Below, one piece after another: positions 26,705-34,631 of a stretch of DNA of 58,088 bases. How positions within the stretch are numbered: the first letter of the stretch is position 1; each line of letters starts with the position of its first letter. Under the pieces are notes generated by a model that saw nothing but the letters and a program-made list of their open reading frames with translations, did no database searches and was not told where the DNA came from. Both the position numbers and the translations under genes were made by a program. Location: the NCBI GenBank assembly GCA_018269075.1, contig JAFDVJ010000136.1, positions 1 to 58,088 on the forward strand, given 5' to 3'. The stretch comes from Acidobacteriota bacterium. Lineage in GTDB: Bacteria > Acidobacteriota > Blastocatellia > Pyrinomonadales > Pyrinomonadaceae.

Positions 26705-28561
26705 ATGCAAAAAGGCGCAAATATAAAAATATTTTTAATCTTAATCACAGCACTCTTAATTTCTATGTATCAGGAAACACCGGCCCAGCGCAAAAAACCG
26801 AACACGAAGACGACGACCGTCGAAACGAAGACGACGCCGCCGGAAATCGCCTACACGGTCTCGATGTCGAAGCCGTGGACGCACCTGCTGGAGGTCGAGA
26901 TGCGTCTCAAATGGGCGCAGATGCCGGACAGGGCGGAGATCTCGATGCCGGTCTGGACGCCGGGCAGCTATCTCGTCCGCGAATACGCGCGCCACGTCGA
27001 AAGCTTTCAGGCGGCCGACGCGGGCGGCATCAATCTCAACTGGCGCAAGACGGACAAGAACACCTGGCAGATCGACACCAATGCCGCGAAGGAAATCGTC
27101 GTCAAATACAACGTCTACGCGAACGAGCTGTCGGTCCGCACGAACGAGCTCAACGCCGACCACGCCTTTTTCACGCCGGCCGCGCTTTTGATGTACCCGA
27201 ACGGCCAGCTCAAGGCGGCCTCGACCGTCCGCATCAACCCGTACAAGGACTGGAGCATCGCGACCGGCCTGCCGAAGGTCGAGGGCCAAACGAGCGTTTT
27301 CCGCGCCGAAAGCTACGACGTGCTTTACGACTCGCCGTTCGAGGTCGGCAATTTTCACGACATCTATTTCACGGTCGAGGGCAAGCAGCACCGTTTCGTG
27401 ATCGAGGGCGAGGGCAATTTCGATCTCAACCGGATCGCCCGCGACACGGCGAAGATCGTCGAAGAAGCGTATAAGATCTTCGGCGAACTGCCCTACAACG
27501 ACTACACGTTCATCCTCAACCTGCGCGGCGGCGGCGGGCTCGAACATCTCAATTCGACGGCGCTCCAGTGGAACCGCTTCGGCTTTTCCGGCGACCGCTA
27601 CACGAACTTTATGACGCTCGTCGCGCACGAGTATTTCCACTGCTTCAACGTCAAGCGGATCCGGCCGGACGCGCTCGGGCCGTTCGATTACGACAAGGAA
27701 AACTACACGAAGCTCCTGTGGGTCGCCGAGGGCGGCACGGCCTATTACGAATCGGTGCTCGTCGAGCGCGCCGGCATCATCTCGGCGAACGAGTTTCTCG
27801 ACGGCAAGGCCGGCCAGATCCAGGCCCTGCAGGAAACGCCGGGCCGTTTCGAGACCTCGCTCGAAGAGGCGAGCTTCGACGCCTGGATCAAGTATTACCG
27901 GGCCGACGAAAACGCCGTCAACAACCAGATCTCCTATTACGACAAGGGCGAGCTCGTCAATTTCCTGCTCGACGTCGAGATCCGTTCGTCCTCGAAGGGC
28001 GCGAAATCGCTCGACGACGTGCTCCGGTATCTCTACAGCGAGTTTTATAAAAAAGGCCGCAACTACACGCCCGAAGATTATCAGAAGGCGGCCGAAACGA
28101 TGGCCGGCCGGTCGCTCGACGATTTCTTTTCGAAATACGTGCGCGGCCGCAGCGAGATCGACTACGACGCGATTCTCAACGGCATCGGCCTGACCGTCAA
28201 GAACAACCGCGGGCGCGAAAATGCGTATCTCGGCGCGACGCTTCGGCAGGAAGGCGAGCGGCTGACGATTTCGGCCGTGCCGAAGGGAACCCCGGCCTAC
28301 GAGCAGGGACTGAACACCGGCGACCAGATCATCGCGGTCGACGGCATCCGCGCCAACCAGAATTTTCTGCAGAGCTACCTCGGCGAGAAGAAGGTCGGCG
28401 AACGGGTCAGGCTGACGGTTTTCCGGTTCGACGAGCTCCGCGAGATCGAGATCGTGCTCGGCGGCCGCGCCCGTCCGGCCTACCGGATCGAGGCGCTCGA
28501 AAGCCCGACCGACGAGCAGAAAACGATCTACCGGAATTATCTCGGCGCGGATTTACAGTAA
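26705..28561 (+). CDS. M61-family metallopeptidase with PDZ domain
   Basis: A 618-residue exported peptidase. The ATG at 26705 begins a signal-like segment (ANIKIFLILITALLISMY); a TTG seven codons upstream is less likely. An N-terminal beta domain (MPVWTPGSYLVREYARHVE) precedes the catalytic domain with HEYFH (H308, E309, H312) and the downstream glutamate in WVAEGGTAYYES. The zinc site is therefore intact. A PDZ domain follows at about 510-600 (GTPAYEQGLNTGDQIIAVDG). M61 enzymes are glycyl aminopeptidases; a periplasmic or outer-surface role is inferred. Confidence 0.92.
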   Translation: MQKGANIKIFLILITALLISMYQETPAQRKKPNTKTTTVETKTTPPEIAYTVSMSKPWTHLLEVEMRLKWAQMPDRAEISMPVWTPGSYLVREYARHVESFQAADAGGINLNWRKTDKNTWQIDTNAAKEIVVKYNVYANELSVRTNELNADHAFFTPAALLMYPNGQLKAASTVRINPYKDWSIATGLPKVEGQTSVFRAESYDVLYDSPFEVGNFHDIYFTVEGKQHRFVIEGEGNFDLNRIARDTAKIVEEAYKIFGELPYNDYTFILNLRGGGGLEHLNSTALQWNRFGFSGDRYTNFMTLVAHEYFHCFNVKRIRPDALGPFDYDKENYTKLLWVAEGGTAYYESVLVERAGIISANEFLDGKAGQIQALQETPGRFETSLEEASFDAWIKYYRADENAVNNQISYYDKGELVNFLLDVEIRSSSKGAKSLDDVLRYLYSEFYKKGRNYTPEDYQKAAETMAGRSLDDFFSKYVRGRSEIDYDAILNGIGLTVKNNRGRENAYLGATLRQEGERLTISAVPKGTPAYEQGLNTGDQIIAVDGIRANQNFLQSYLGEKKVGERVRLTVFRFDELREIEIVLGGRARPAYRIEALESPTDEQKTIYRNYLGADLQ

Positions 28562-28582
28562 GCAAAACGAAAGCGGTCAAGC

Positions 28583-28648
28583 GAAAAAAGTGAAAAGGTC
28601 CGTCGCCGTCTGGAATCGCCGGCTTTTTCACTTTTTATTTTTTTATCT
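28583..28648 (+). terminator. Terminator after the M61 gene, built from GTGAAAA words
   Basis: GAAAAAAGTGAAAAG pairs with CTTTTTCACTTTTT, enclosing a GC-rich segment. T-rich DNA (ATTTTTTTATCTTTT) follows. It uses the same word as the arms at 1-24 and 395-440. Confidence 0.55.
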
Positions 28649-28669
28649 TTTCCGTTTTAATCAGAGAGT

Positions 28670-29968
28670 ATGCGATTGACGAAACAAATCATCGTTCTGG
28701 TGCTGCTCGCGGCGACCGCGGCGTGCCAGAAAAACATCTTTCAGCCCGCGACCGTCGCGCCGGCGACGATGCGCGACGTGCCCGCGCTGCGGCTCAGCTT
28801 CCGCTATGAAGCCGACGTGCCCGCGCCGGCGCTGCCCGCGAACGCCGCGCCGCCGGAAGAAAAAAATCCGGCCGTGCTCGCGGATTTCGACGCGAGCCGC
28901 CAGCAGGAAAATCTCGTCCAGACGATCTCGTCGCCGAACAAACAGCGAATCCTGGCCGTGTACCAGCGGCTCGGCGATCCGGACGCCTCGTACCGGCTCG
29001 ATATGTACGCCGGCGACGGCAAGTTTCTGCGCCGCGTGACGCCCGAGACGATGACCGCCGATTTTCCGGACATCATCGTCTGGTCGCCCGATTCGACGTC
29101 GGTCGCGTTCGTCGCGATCGCCCGGCAGGGCGGCCTCAACAGCGTGCTGCCGCTGCCGAACGCGAACGCCAACACCAACGCCAACACGAACGCCAACAAG
29201 CCGCCGGCCGCGAATTCGAACGCCAACGCCAACAGCGAACCGGCCGCGCCGCCCGTCACGCCGCCGCCGCCGTCCGACGGCGCGCCGAACGTCCTGACGT
29301 TTCGGACCGAGCAGATCTACGTCTGCAATTCCGAGGGCCTCGATCTCAAACCGGTCACGCAGAACGAGGGGCTGATCTATTATTATTTCGTCTGGTCGCC
29401 GGACGGTTCGATGCTCGCGGCGCTCGCGGCGAGCTATCAGGAATGGCGCTATCTGCAAATGCAGGCCGACAAGAACAACGAGATCTTCGTGCCGTTGGGC
29501 CGGCCGCGGATCGTCGAGAAAAACGGCCGCGAACGGCGGCTCGACGACAATCTGACCGGCGTTCATCCGGTCTGGTCGCCCGATTCGGCGAAGGTCGCGG
29601 TCGGTTTCGACAAGCAGATCCGGATCTACGACGCGATCGGCGATCAGCCGACGCAGGCCGCGATCCCGCTTCGCAACCAGCTCCTGCTGTCGTCGCAGGC
29701 CTACGATCAAAAGGTCAACAACGAACAGTCGCCGGCCGCCAACGCGAACGCCGAGCCGAACGCGAACCAGCCGTCGATGACGCTGCCCGACGAGAAGACG
29801 CTCGTTTCGTTCCAGCCGATCGTGATGCTCGAATGGTCGGCCGACACGCTGCTTTATTTTCAGACCGGCTACGTCAAACAGTACAAGACCGGCGACGGCG
29901 CGCGCAGCAGCCTCCGCTGGCACCGGCTCATCCTGAGCCCGCAGGCGACGGTCGTCGGCAATAAATGA
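28670..29968 (+). CDS. Lipoprotein with WD40-like propeller segments and Asn-Ala-rich linkers
   Basis: A 432-residue protein with a lipobox-like LLAATAAC at residues 12-19. Propeller-type motifs recur: IIVWSPDSTSVAFVAI, YFVWSPDGSMLAALA and HPVWSPDSAKVAVGF, as in TolB/PD40 repeats. Two low-complexity insertions, NANANTNANTNANK with SNANANSEP (about 164-190) and AANANAEPNANQ (about 360), interrupt the fold and are probably disordered loops. It is probably anchored in the envelope. The specific role is unknown. The spacing from the M61 gene and the hairpin between them suggest a separate unit. Confidence 0.75.
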   Translation: MRLTKQIIVLVLLAATAACQKNIFQPATVAPATMRDVPALRLSFRYEADVPAPALPANAAPPEEKNPAVLADFDASRQQENLVQTISSPNKQRILAVYQRLGDPDASYRLDMYAGDGKFLRRVTPETMTADFPDIIVWSPDSTSVAFVAIARQGGLNSVLPLPNANANTNANTNANKPPAANSNANANSEPAAPPVTPPPPSDGAPNVLTFRTEQIYVCNSEGLDLKPVTQNEGLIYYYFVWSPDGSMLAALAASYQEWRYLQMQADKNNEIFVPLGRPRIVEKNGRERRLDDNLTGVHPVWSPDSAKVAVGFDKQIRIYDAIGDQPTQAAIPLRNQLLLSSQAYDQKVNNEQSPAANANAEPNANQPSMTLPDEKTLVSFQPIVMLEWSADTLLYFQTGYVKQYKTGDGARSSLRWHRLILSPQATVVGNK

Positions 29969-29970
29969 AA

Positions 29971-30095
29971 ACGATTTCGGATTTCGGATTTCGGATTTCG
30001 GATTGGTCTGCTGTTGTCGGCTTTCGAATTACAGTCAAAATCCGGGCTTCGAAACGCGAGCAATCCGAAATCCGAAATCCGAAATCCGAAATCGA
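29971..30095. repeat. GATTTCG iterated-word inverted arms
   Basis: GATTTCG is repeated at 29973-30003 and its inverse CGAAATC at 30061-30095, with about 57 bp between them. Read on either strand the arms would encode a NPKSEIRN-like peptide, which explains spurious N-terminal extensions of the next gene. The DinB gene starts 10 bp after the right arm. Confidence 0.85.
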
Positions 30096-30104
30096 CATAA
30101 TATT

Positions 30105-30641
30105 ATGAAATATAACACCATTGGGGACATTTACGAGGCGAACGACCGGATTCGCGAGAAGTTGAGGGCGACGGTCGGGAATTTGACCGACGCGCAGGCC
30201 GACGCTTTGCCGGAGGGCGAAAAATGGACGGTGCGCGAATTCGTCGAGCATATCGCGATCGTCGACGAGGGCATTATGCGGATCTCCGCGAAGCTTTTGA
30301 ACGCGGCCCGGGAGGGCGGCAAGTCGTCGGACGGCGCGGCGCGGCTTTCCGACGAATTCCTGCAGAAAGCGGCCGCCGGCCGGACGGCCAAATTCGAAGC
30401 GCCCGACCGCGTCCGGCCGACCGGCACGAAGTCGATCGCCGAATCGCTCGCGCGGATGGACGAGACGCGCCGCCAGCTCGAAGAACTGCGGCCGTTGTTC
30501 GAATCGGTCGACGGCACGGAAGCGAAATTTCCGCATCCGGCCTTCGGCGATCTCTCGGCGCAGGAATGGCTCGCGCTGCTCGGCGGCCACGAAATGCGGC
30601 ACATCAAACAGATCGAAGCGGTTCTCGAAAAACTCAAATAA
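30105..30641 (+). CDS. DinB-like protein
   Basis: A 178-residue four-helix-bundle protein of the DinB/YfiT superfamily. Metal-ligand histidines are plausible in FVEHIAIVDEG and LLGGHEMRHIKQIEAVL. The last motif, HxxRHxxQ, is typical. Some relatives are thiol-S-transferases using bacillithiol or mycothiol, but the reaction here is unknown. The ATG at 30105 is used because everything upstream derives from a word repeat. Confidence 0.85.
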   Translation: MKYNTIGDIYEANDRIREKLRATVGNLTDAQADALPEGEKWTVREFVEHIAIVDEGIMRISAKLLNAAREGGKSSDGAARLSDEFLQKAAAGRTAKFEAPDRVRPTGTKSIAESLARMDETRRQLEELRPLFESVDGTEAKFPHPAFGDLSAQEWLALLGGHEMRHIKQIEAVLEKLK

Positions 30642-30680
30642 AAAAATCCCCCGGCTGCGAGGAGGGCTGGCAGCCGGGGG
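30642..30680 (-). terminator. Rho-independent terminator of the minus-strand VCBS gene
   Basis: A perfect 11-bp stem, CCCCCGGCTGC/GCAGCCGGGGG, with an 11-nt loop. On the minus strand it is followed by ATTTTTTT. It lies about 180 bp beyond the stop of the gene at 30859; the plus strand has no T-run. Confidence 0.75.
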
Positions 30681-30858
30681 GAATTATCTAAACGGGTGCT
30701 TCCAATGTGATCTACTGCTAAGGTCGGAAGCATTAACTTAGACGGTCGATCGATGTTTCGCGTTGCCCGTGTCCGAGTGGGAGTTTGAGGGCCGCCGTTC
30801 GACCGTTCTATCTTGCGGATTGTTTTTCCGTCTCCGGGCGGCCCTCAAACCCTTTTCA

Positions 30859-32949
30859 TCAGCGGACCGTCGGGATGTCGCCGGTCAGTCCGAAGTGGAG
30901 GAAGCCGTAGCCGTTGTCGATGCTTCTCCAGATGTACCAGTCGCCGGTCGACGGCCGGAAGACCGCGATGTCGGTCCGGTTGTCGCCGTCGTAATTGCCC
31001 GCCACCGGGACGTCTTCGGCGATTCCGAACTGGCGAATGTCGAACCCGCCGTCGCTCGATCTCCAGATATACCAGACACCGGTCGAAGGACGATAGACCG
31101 TCAGATCGTCGCGGCCGTCGCCGTCGAAGTCGCCGCGGACGGGCTTGTCGCCGTTCGTGCCGAACTGGACGATGCCGATGCTGCCCGTTTCGCTGTTGAT
31201 CCAGTACCAGACGCCGGTCGAGGGCCGGAAGACCGTCACGTCGGCGCGGCCGTCGCCGTCCATATCGCCGGTCATCGGGATGTCTTCGCTCGTGCCGAAC
31301 TGGACGATCTGGAAGCCGGTGTTGTCGCTCTTTTTGACATACCAGACGCCGTTCGAGGGCCGGAAGACCGCGATGTCGTTGCGGCCGTCGCCGTCGAAGT
31401 CGCCGCGCACCGGCGTGTCGGTCGCGAAGCCGAACTGCGTGGTCGTCGTGCTGCCGTCCGAGCTGTTGCTGATTTCCCAGACGCCGAAGCCGTTGACGTT
31501 GCGGAAGAGCGCCTTGTCGGTCTTGCCGTCGCCGTCGAAGTCGGCCGAAACCGGCGTGTCGGCGGCCGTCCCGAAGTTCTGCGCGGTGAAGCCCTGGCTG
31601 TTCTGCGCGTACCAGGTGCCGCTCGCCGGACGGAAGACCGCGAAATCGTTGCTGCCGTCGCCGTCGAAGTCGGCGTTATGCGAATCGTTGAGGATCTGAC
31701 CGGTGATCTCGACCGCCGGGTTGCTGACGGTGCCGACCGTCGCCGTCCAGAGGCCCATCCGGAGCTGCTGCACCTGCTGCGGCGTGACGTCGATCGTCAC
31801 CGGGCCGAAATTGCGTTCGGTGCCGCCGAGCGCGCCGAAATCGTAGACGGTCGTCGTCACGCCGCCGACCGTGACGCCGATCGTCGTCGAGGTCTGGGCG
31901 CTCGTCAGCCGCGAGTATTCGCCGGTGATGATGGCCTGCGTGCCGGCCGAGTTCAGATGAACGTCGACTTCGCCCTTCGGCTGATAGTAGGTGGTGGTCG
32001 CGCCGGGACGCGTCATCTTGCCTTCGAAATGACGGCTCTGCGGCGTGCCGCCCGGGGTCGGCGTCGGGCTCGTCGCGTTCGCGAAGGTGCCCGAAAGGAT
32101 CGTCGTCGCGCCGTTCTTGACCGTGATCGTCGAGCCGGCCGCGACCGACGGAACCGTGTCGCCGCGGTCCGAGCGGAGCTTGAATTCGGCTTCGCCGCGC
32201 TCGCGGAGCGCAACGCTGCCGGCCGGCGCGTCGTCGATGACGATCGTCAGCGACGTGCCGATCGGCAGATTGATCTGATCGAGATTGACTTCGAGCTTCG
32301 TCCGGTTGTTGTTGACCTCAAACTCGCCGAGGCCGCGCGGCAGCGCGCCGTCGATCGTCGCGCCCGAAAGGATCGCGTAGATCTCGCTCTCGCTCGGACT
32401 GCCGGTCGGGGTCGGTGTCGCGGTCGGGGTCGCGGTCGGCGAACCGGTCGGGGTCGCCGTCGGGCTGCCCGTCGGACTGCCGGTCGGCGTCGCCGTCGGG
32501 GTCGGCGTCGTGCTGCCGCCGAAAGCGCCCGAAAGAATCGTGTCCGCGCCGTTTTTGACGTCGACCGTGTCGCCGCTCGCGACGTTCGGCACGGTGTCGC
32601 CGTTCTGCGAGCGCAGTTTCAGTTTGGCCTTGAAAGTCGCGTCGACGGTCGCGGTGCCGATCTGGCTGCCGTTCAGAAAGACGGTCAGCGTCGCGCCGGC
32701 CGCGCTGACGTCCTCGGACTCGACTTCGAGCTCGCGGTTGCCGCTCGGGTAGACGTTATAGGTCGCCAGCCCGTGCGGGTTGATCGCGCCGCCCGGCGCG
32801 GCGAGCGCGGCGGTGATCGTCGAGCTCGGCACTTCGCTGCTTGCTTCAACTTTTTTCTGTACGATGAACGGAACCGCGACCCACGCCAAAACGGCGAGCG
32901 CGATCAACGATAATTTCCACATTTGCCCATGTTTTCTATCTTTTCGCAT
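30859..32949 (-). CDS. Secreted multidomain FG-GAP/VCBS protein (paralogue 1)
   Basis: A 696-residue exported protein. The ATG at 32949 has a GGAAGGAAA ribosome binding site; the upstream TTG is not needed. After a membrane/signal segment (WKLSLIALAVLAWVAVPFIV) there are two copies of a roughly 100-residue beta domain, each ending VKNGA.TILSG.F. A Thr/Pro/Gly/Ser linker of TPTG/SPTA units separates them. Then come a CHRD-like domain (about 325-450) and six to seven FG-GAP repeats such as DFDGDGRNDIAVFRPSNGVWY. The same order of domains is found in the gene at 39106. Function is unknown; calcium-stabilised surface adhesion or binding is a reasonable guess. Confidence 0.88.
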   Translation of the reverse strand: MRKDRKHGQMWKLSLIALAVLAWVAVPFIVQKKVEASSEVPSSTITAALAAPGGAINPHGLATYNVYPSGNRELEVESEDVSAAGATLTVFLNGSQIGTATVDATFKAKLKLRSQNGDTVPNVASGDTVDVKNGADTILSGAFGGSTTPTPTATPTGSPTGSPTATPTGSPTATPTATPTPTGSPSESEIYAILSGATIDGALPRGLGEFEVNNNRTKLEVNLDQINLPIGTSLTIVIDDAPAGSVALRERGEAEFKLRSDRGDTVPSVAAGSTITVKNGATTILSGTFANATSPTPTPGGTPQSRHFEGKMTRPGATTTYYQPKGEVDVHLNSAGTQAIITGEYSRLTSAQTSTTIGVTVGGVTTTVYDFGALGGTERNFGPVTIDVTPQQVQQLRMGLWTATVGTVSNPAVEITGQILNDSHNADFDGDGSNDFAVFRPASGTWYAQNSQGFTAQNFGTAADTPVSADFDGDGKTDKALFRNVNGFGVWEISNSSDGSTTTTQFGFATDTPVRGDFDGDGRNDIAVFRPSNGVWYVKKSDNTGFQIVQFGTSEDIPMTGDMDGDGRADVTVFRPSTGVWYWINSETGSIGIVQFGTNGDKPVRGDFDGDGRDDLTVYRPSTGVWYIWRSSDGGFDIRQFGIAEDVPVAGNYDGDNRTDIAVFRPSTGDWYIWRSIDNGYGFLHFGLTGDIPTVR

Positions 32950-33079
32950 TTTCTTAATTTCCTTCCTTTCTAATTTCGTTTCTCTGCTTTTGTTAAGCTG
33001 CAAACAGGGGTGCTCGGGAAGACAGTGCGCGCCGCGGCGGCGAAAAGACAGCGGGCGCGAAAATTTTTTTTCGAAAGAT

Positions 33080-33109
33080 AAAAAAAAGGCCGATCGGCGA
33101 AGATCGGCC
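33080..33109 (-). terminator. Rho-independent terminator of the S8 protease gene
   Basis: GGCCGATC and GATCGGCC pair around a 6-nt loop. On the minus strand a run of eight T follows. It begins about 30 bp beyond the stop at 33140. Confidence 0.8.
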
Positions 33110-33139
33110 CGGCGGGCGAAAATGTTTTATTTGAAAGAC

Positions 33140-34540
33140 TCAGCGGCGCGCCGGGGCGGGCATCTGACAGCCCGCCGTGACGGCCGTCGTGAGCGCCGCG
33201 AGCGCGTCGACGCGGCGCACCTTGATGCGGAGCGCCCGGCCGTCCGCATCGGTACGGGTCGGATGATCGTAGTCCCATTGATCGCCGGTCCCCTTGACCT
33301 GGTGAACGATCTGGGTGGGCGTGCAGTCGGGGAATTTCGCTTTGACGAGCGCCGCCACGCCCGAAACGATCGGGGCGGCCATCGACGTTCCGCTCCAGCT
33401 CGCGAAGCGGCCGTTCGGGATCGCGCTGATGATGTCTTCGCCGGGCGCGACGACCTCGACCCAGCGCCGGTCGAAGCCCGAAAAATCGGCGAGCAGATCG
33501 TACCGCGTGCTCGCGGCGACGGCGATCATCGAACCGGCGGTCTGACCCGCCGGGTAGATCCGCAGCGGCGCGTTGTCCGGCCCGTGCAGCTCGCCGCTGT
33601 TGCCGGCGCCGGCGACCGCCATCAAACGATGCGCGCCGAGCTCGGGAAAGGTCGTGCCGTCGTCGGTCAGCCCGTCGTCGCAGGCGTCGAGCAGCTGTTT
33701 CAGGAGCCGCTGCGCGTCGGGGTTGAGCGGATCTTCCGGGTATCCGAAACTGAGATTGATGACGTCGGCGCCGTGATTGGCCGCCCAGATGACGGCGTCC
33801 TTGACGCGCCAGAGATCGCCGACGCCGTCCCGGTCGAGGACGCGGAGCGGCATAATTTTCGCGCCCGGCGCGGTCAGCGCGACGAGGCCCGCGACGTGCG
33901 TGCCGTGACCGTAGGACGGATTCTGATGAAGCACGCCTTCCTCGCTCGGGTCGTCGTCGTTGTCGACGAAATCGTGACCCGGCACGAGCCGGTTCGCGAA
34001 GATCGGATGATTGAGATCGATGCCCGTGTCGAGCACGGCGACCGTCACGCCCTGCCCGGTGGACTGGGCGAGCGCGTCGTTGAGATGGATCTTGGCCGGA
34101 AACCACTGCGTGTCGTAGGCCTTTTTGCTGCCGCCGACCGACCACGAGCGGCCGACCGACCACGAACGGCCGATCGTCCACGGCAGATCGACCCGTTCGG
34201 CGGCCGAGAGCAGCCGGTTGACCTGCGGTTTTTTGATGCGCGCGTCGGCCGTCATCTGCGTGACGATCGTCTGCGGGTTCTGCCCGTTGACGACGCGCAT
34301 CCGATAGGTCGTCGGGATTCCGACCTGGCCGAGCGGCGTCGGGTCGAGATTGTACTGCGCGGCGACGGCCGGCAGATCGGCCGGGCTGGCGAGCTCGAAA
34401 ATAACCTGATCCGCGACGCAGTCGGCGCACGAACCCGGCTGCGCGGAAGTTTTTCGCTCGAAAACTCCCGTGCCGAACGTCAGCGTCAAAGCGATCAGCA
34501 AAATTACTTTGAGCCAGTTTTTTCGGATAAGTTTTTTCAT
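33140..34540 (-). CDS. Secreted S8 subtilisin-family serine protease
   Basis: A 466-residue subtilase. A signal peptide (KVILLIALTLTFGTGVF) and a propeptide-like region (about 35-145) precede the catalytic domain. The triad is complete: D171 in AVLDTGID, H215 in GHGTHVAG and S386 in GTSMAAP, with the oxyanion-hole region VAGAGNSG. Just before the domain the sequence WTIGRSWSVGRSWSVGG contains a duplicated hexapeptide encoded by an 18-bp tandem repeat at 34134-34187. The enzyme is expected to mature outside the cytoplasm. It follows the TPR-CHAT gene after 91 bp, with no terminator seen between them, so co-transcription is possible. Confidence 0.93.
   Translation of the reverse strand: MKKLIRKNWLKVILLIALTLTFGTGVFERKTSAQPGSCADCVADQVIFELASPADLPAVAAQYNLDPTPLGQVGIPTTYRMRVVNGQNPQTIVTQMTADARIKKPQVNRLLSAAERVDLPWTIGRSWSVGRSWSVGGSKKAYDTQWFPAKIHLNDALAQSTGQGVTVAVLDTGIDLNHPIFANRLVPGHDFVDNDDDPSEEGVLHQNPSYGHGTHVAGLVALTAPGAKIMPLRVLDRDGVGDLWRVKDAVIWAANHGADVINLSFGYPEDPLNPDAQRLLKQLLDACDDGLTDDGTTFPELGAHRLMAVAGAGNSGELHGPDNAPLRIYPAGQTAGSMIAVAASTRYDLLADFSGFDRRWVEVVAPGEDIISAIPNGRFASWSGTSMAAPIVSGVAALVKAKFPDCTPTQIVHQVKGTGDQWDYDHPTRTDADGRALRIKVRRVDALAALTTAVTAGCQMPAPARR
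34134..34187 (-). repeat. 18-bp tandem repeat inside the S8 protease gene
   Basis: Two nearly identical 18-bp units and a diverged third encode GRSWSV-type hexapeptides at the propeptide/catalytic junction. Copy-number change would keep the frame. Confidence 0.75.
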
Positions 34541-34631
34541 TGCTGCCCTCGGAATTATAAACCTGTTGCCTTCGCGGCATCTACACAGTGCGGCCGGTTT
34601 CGAGAAAAATACAGGCTTTCCGAAAAAAAAA

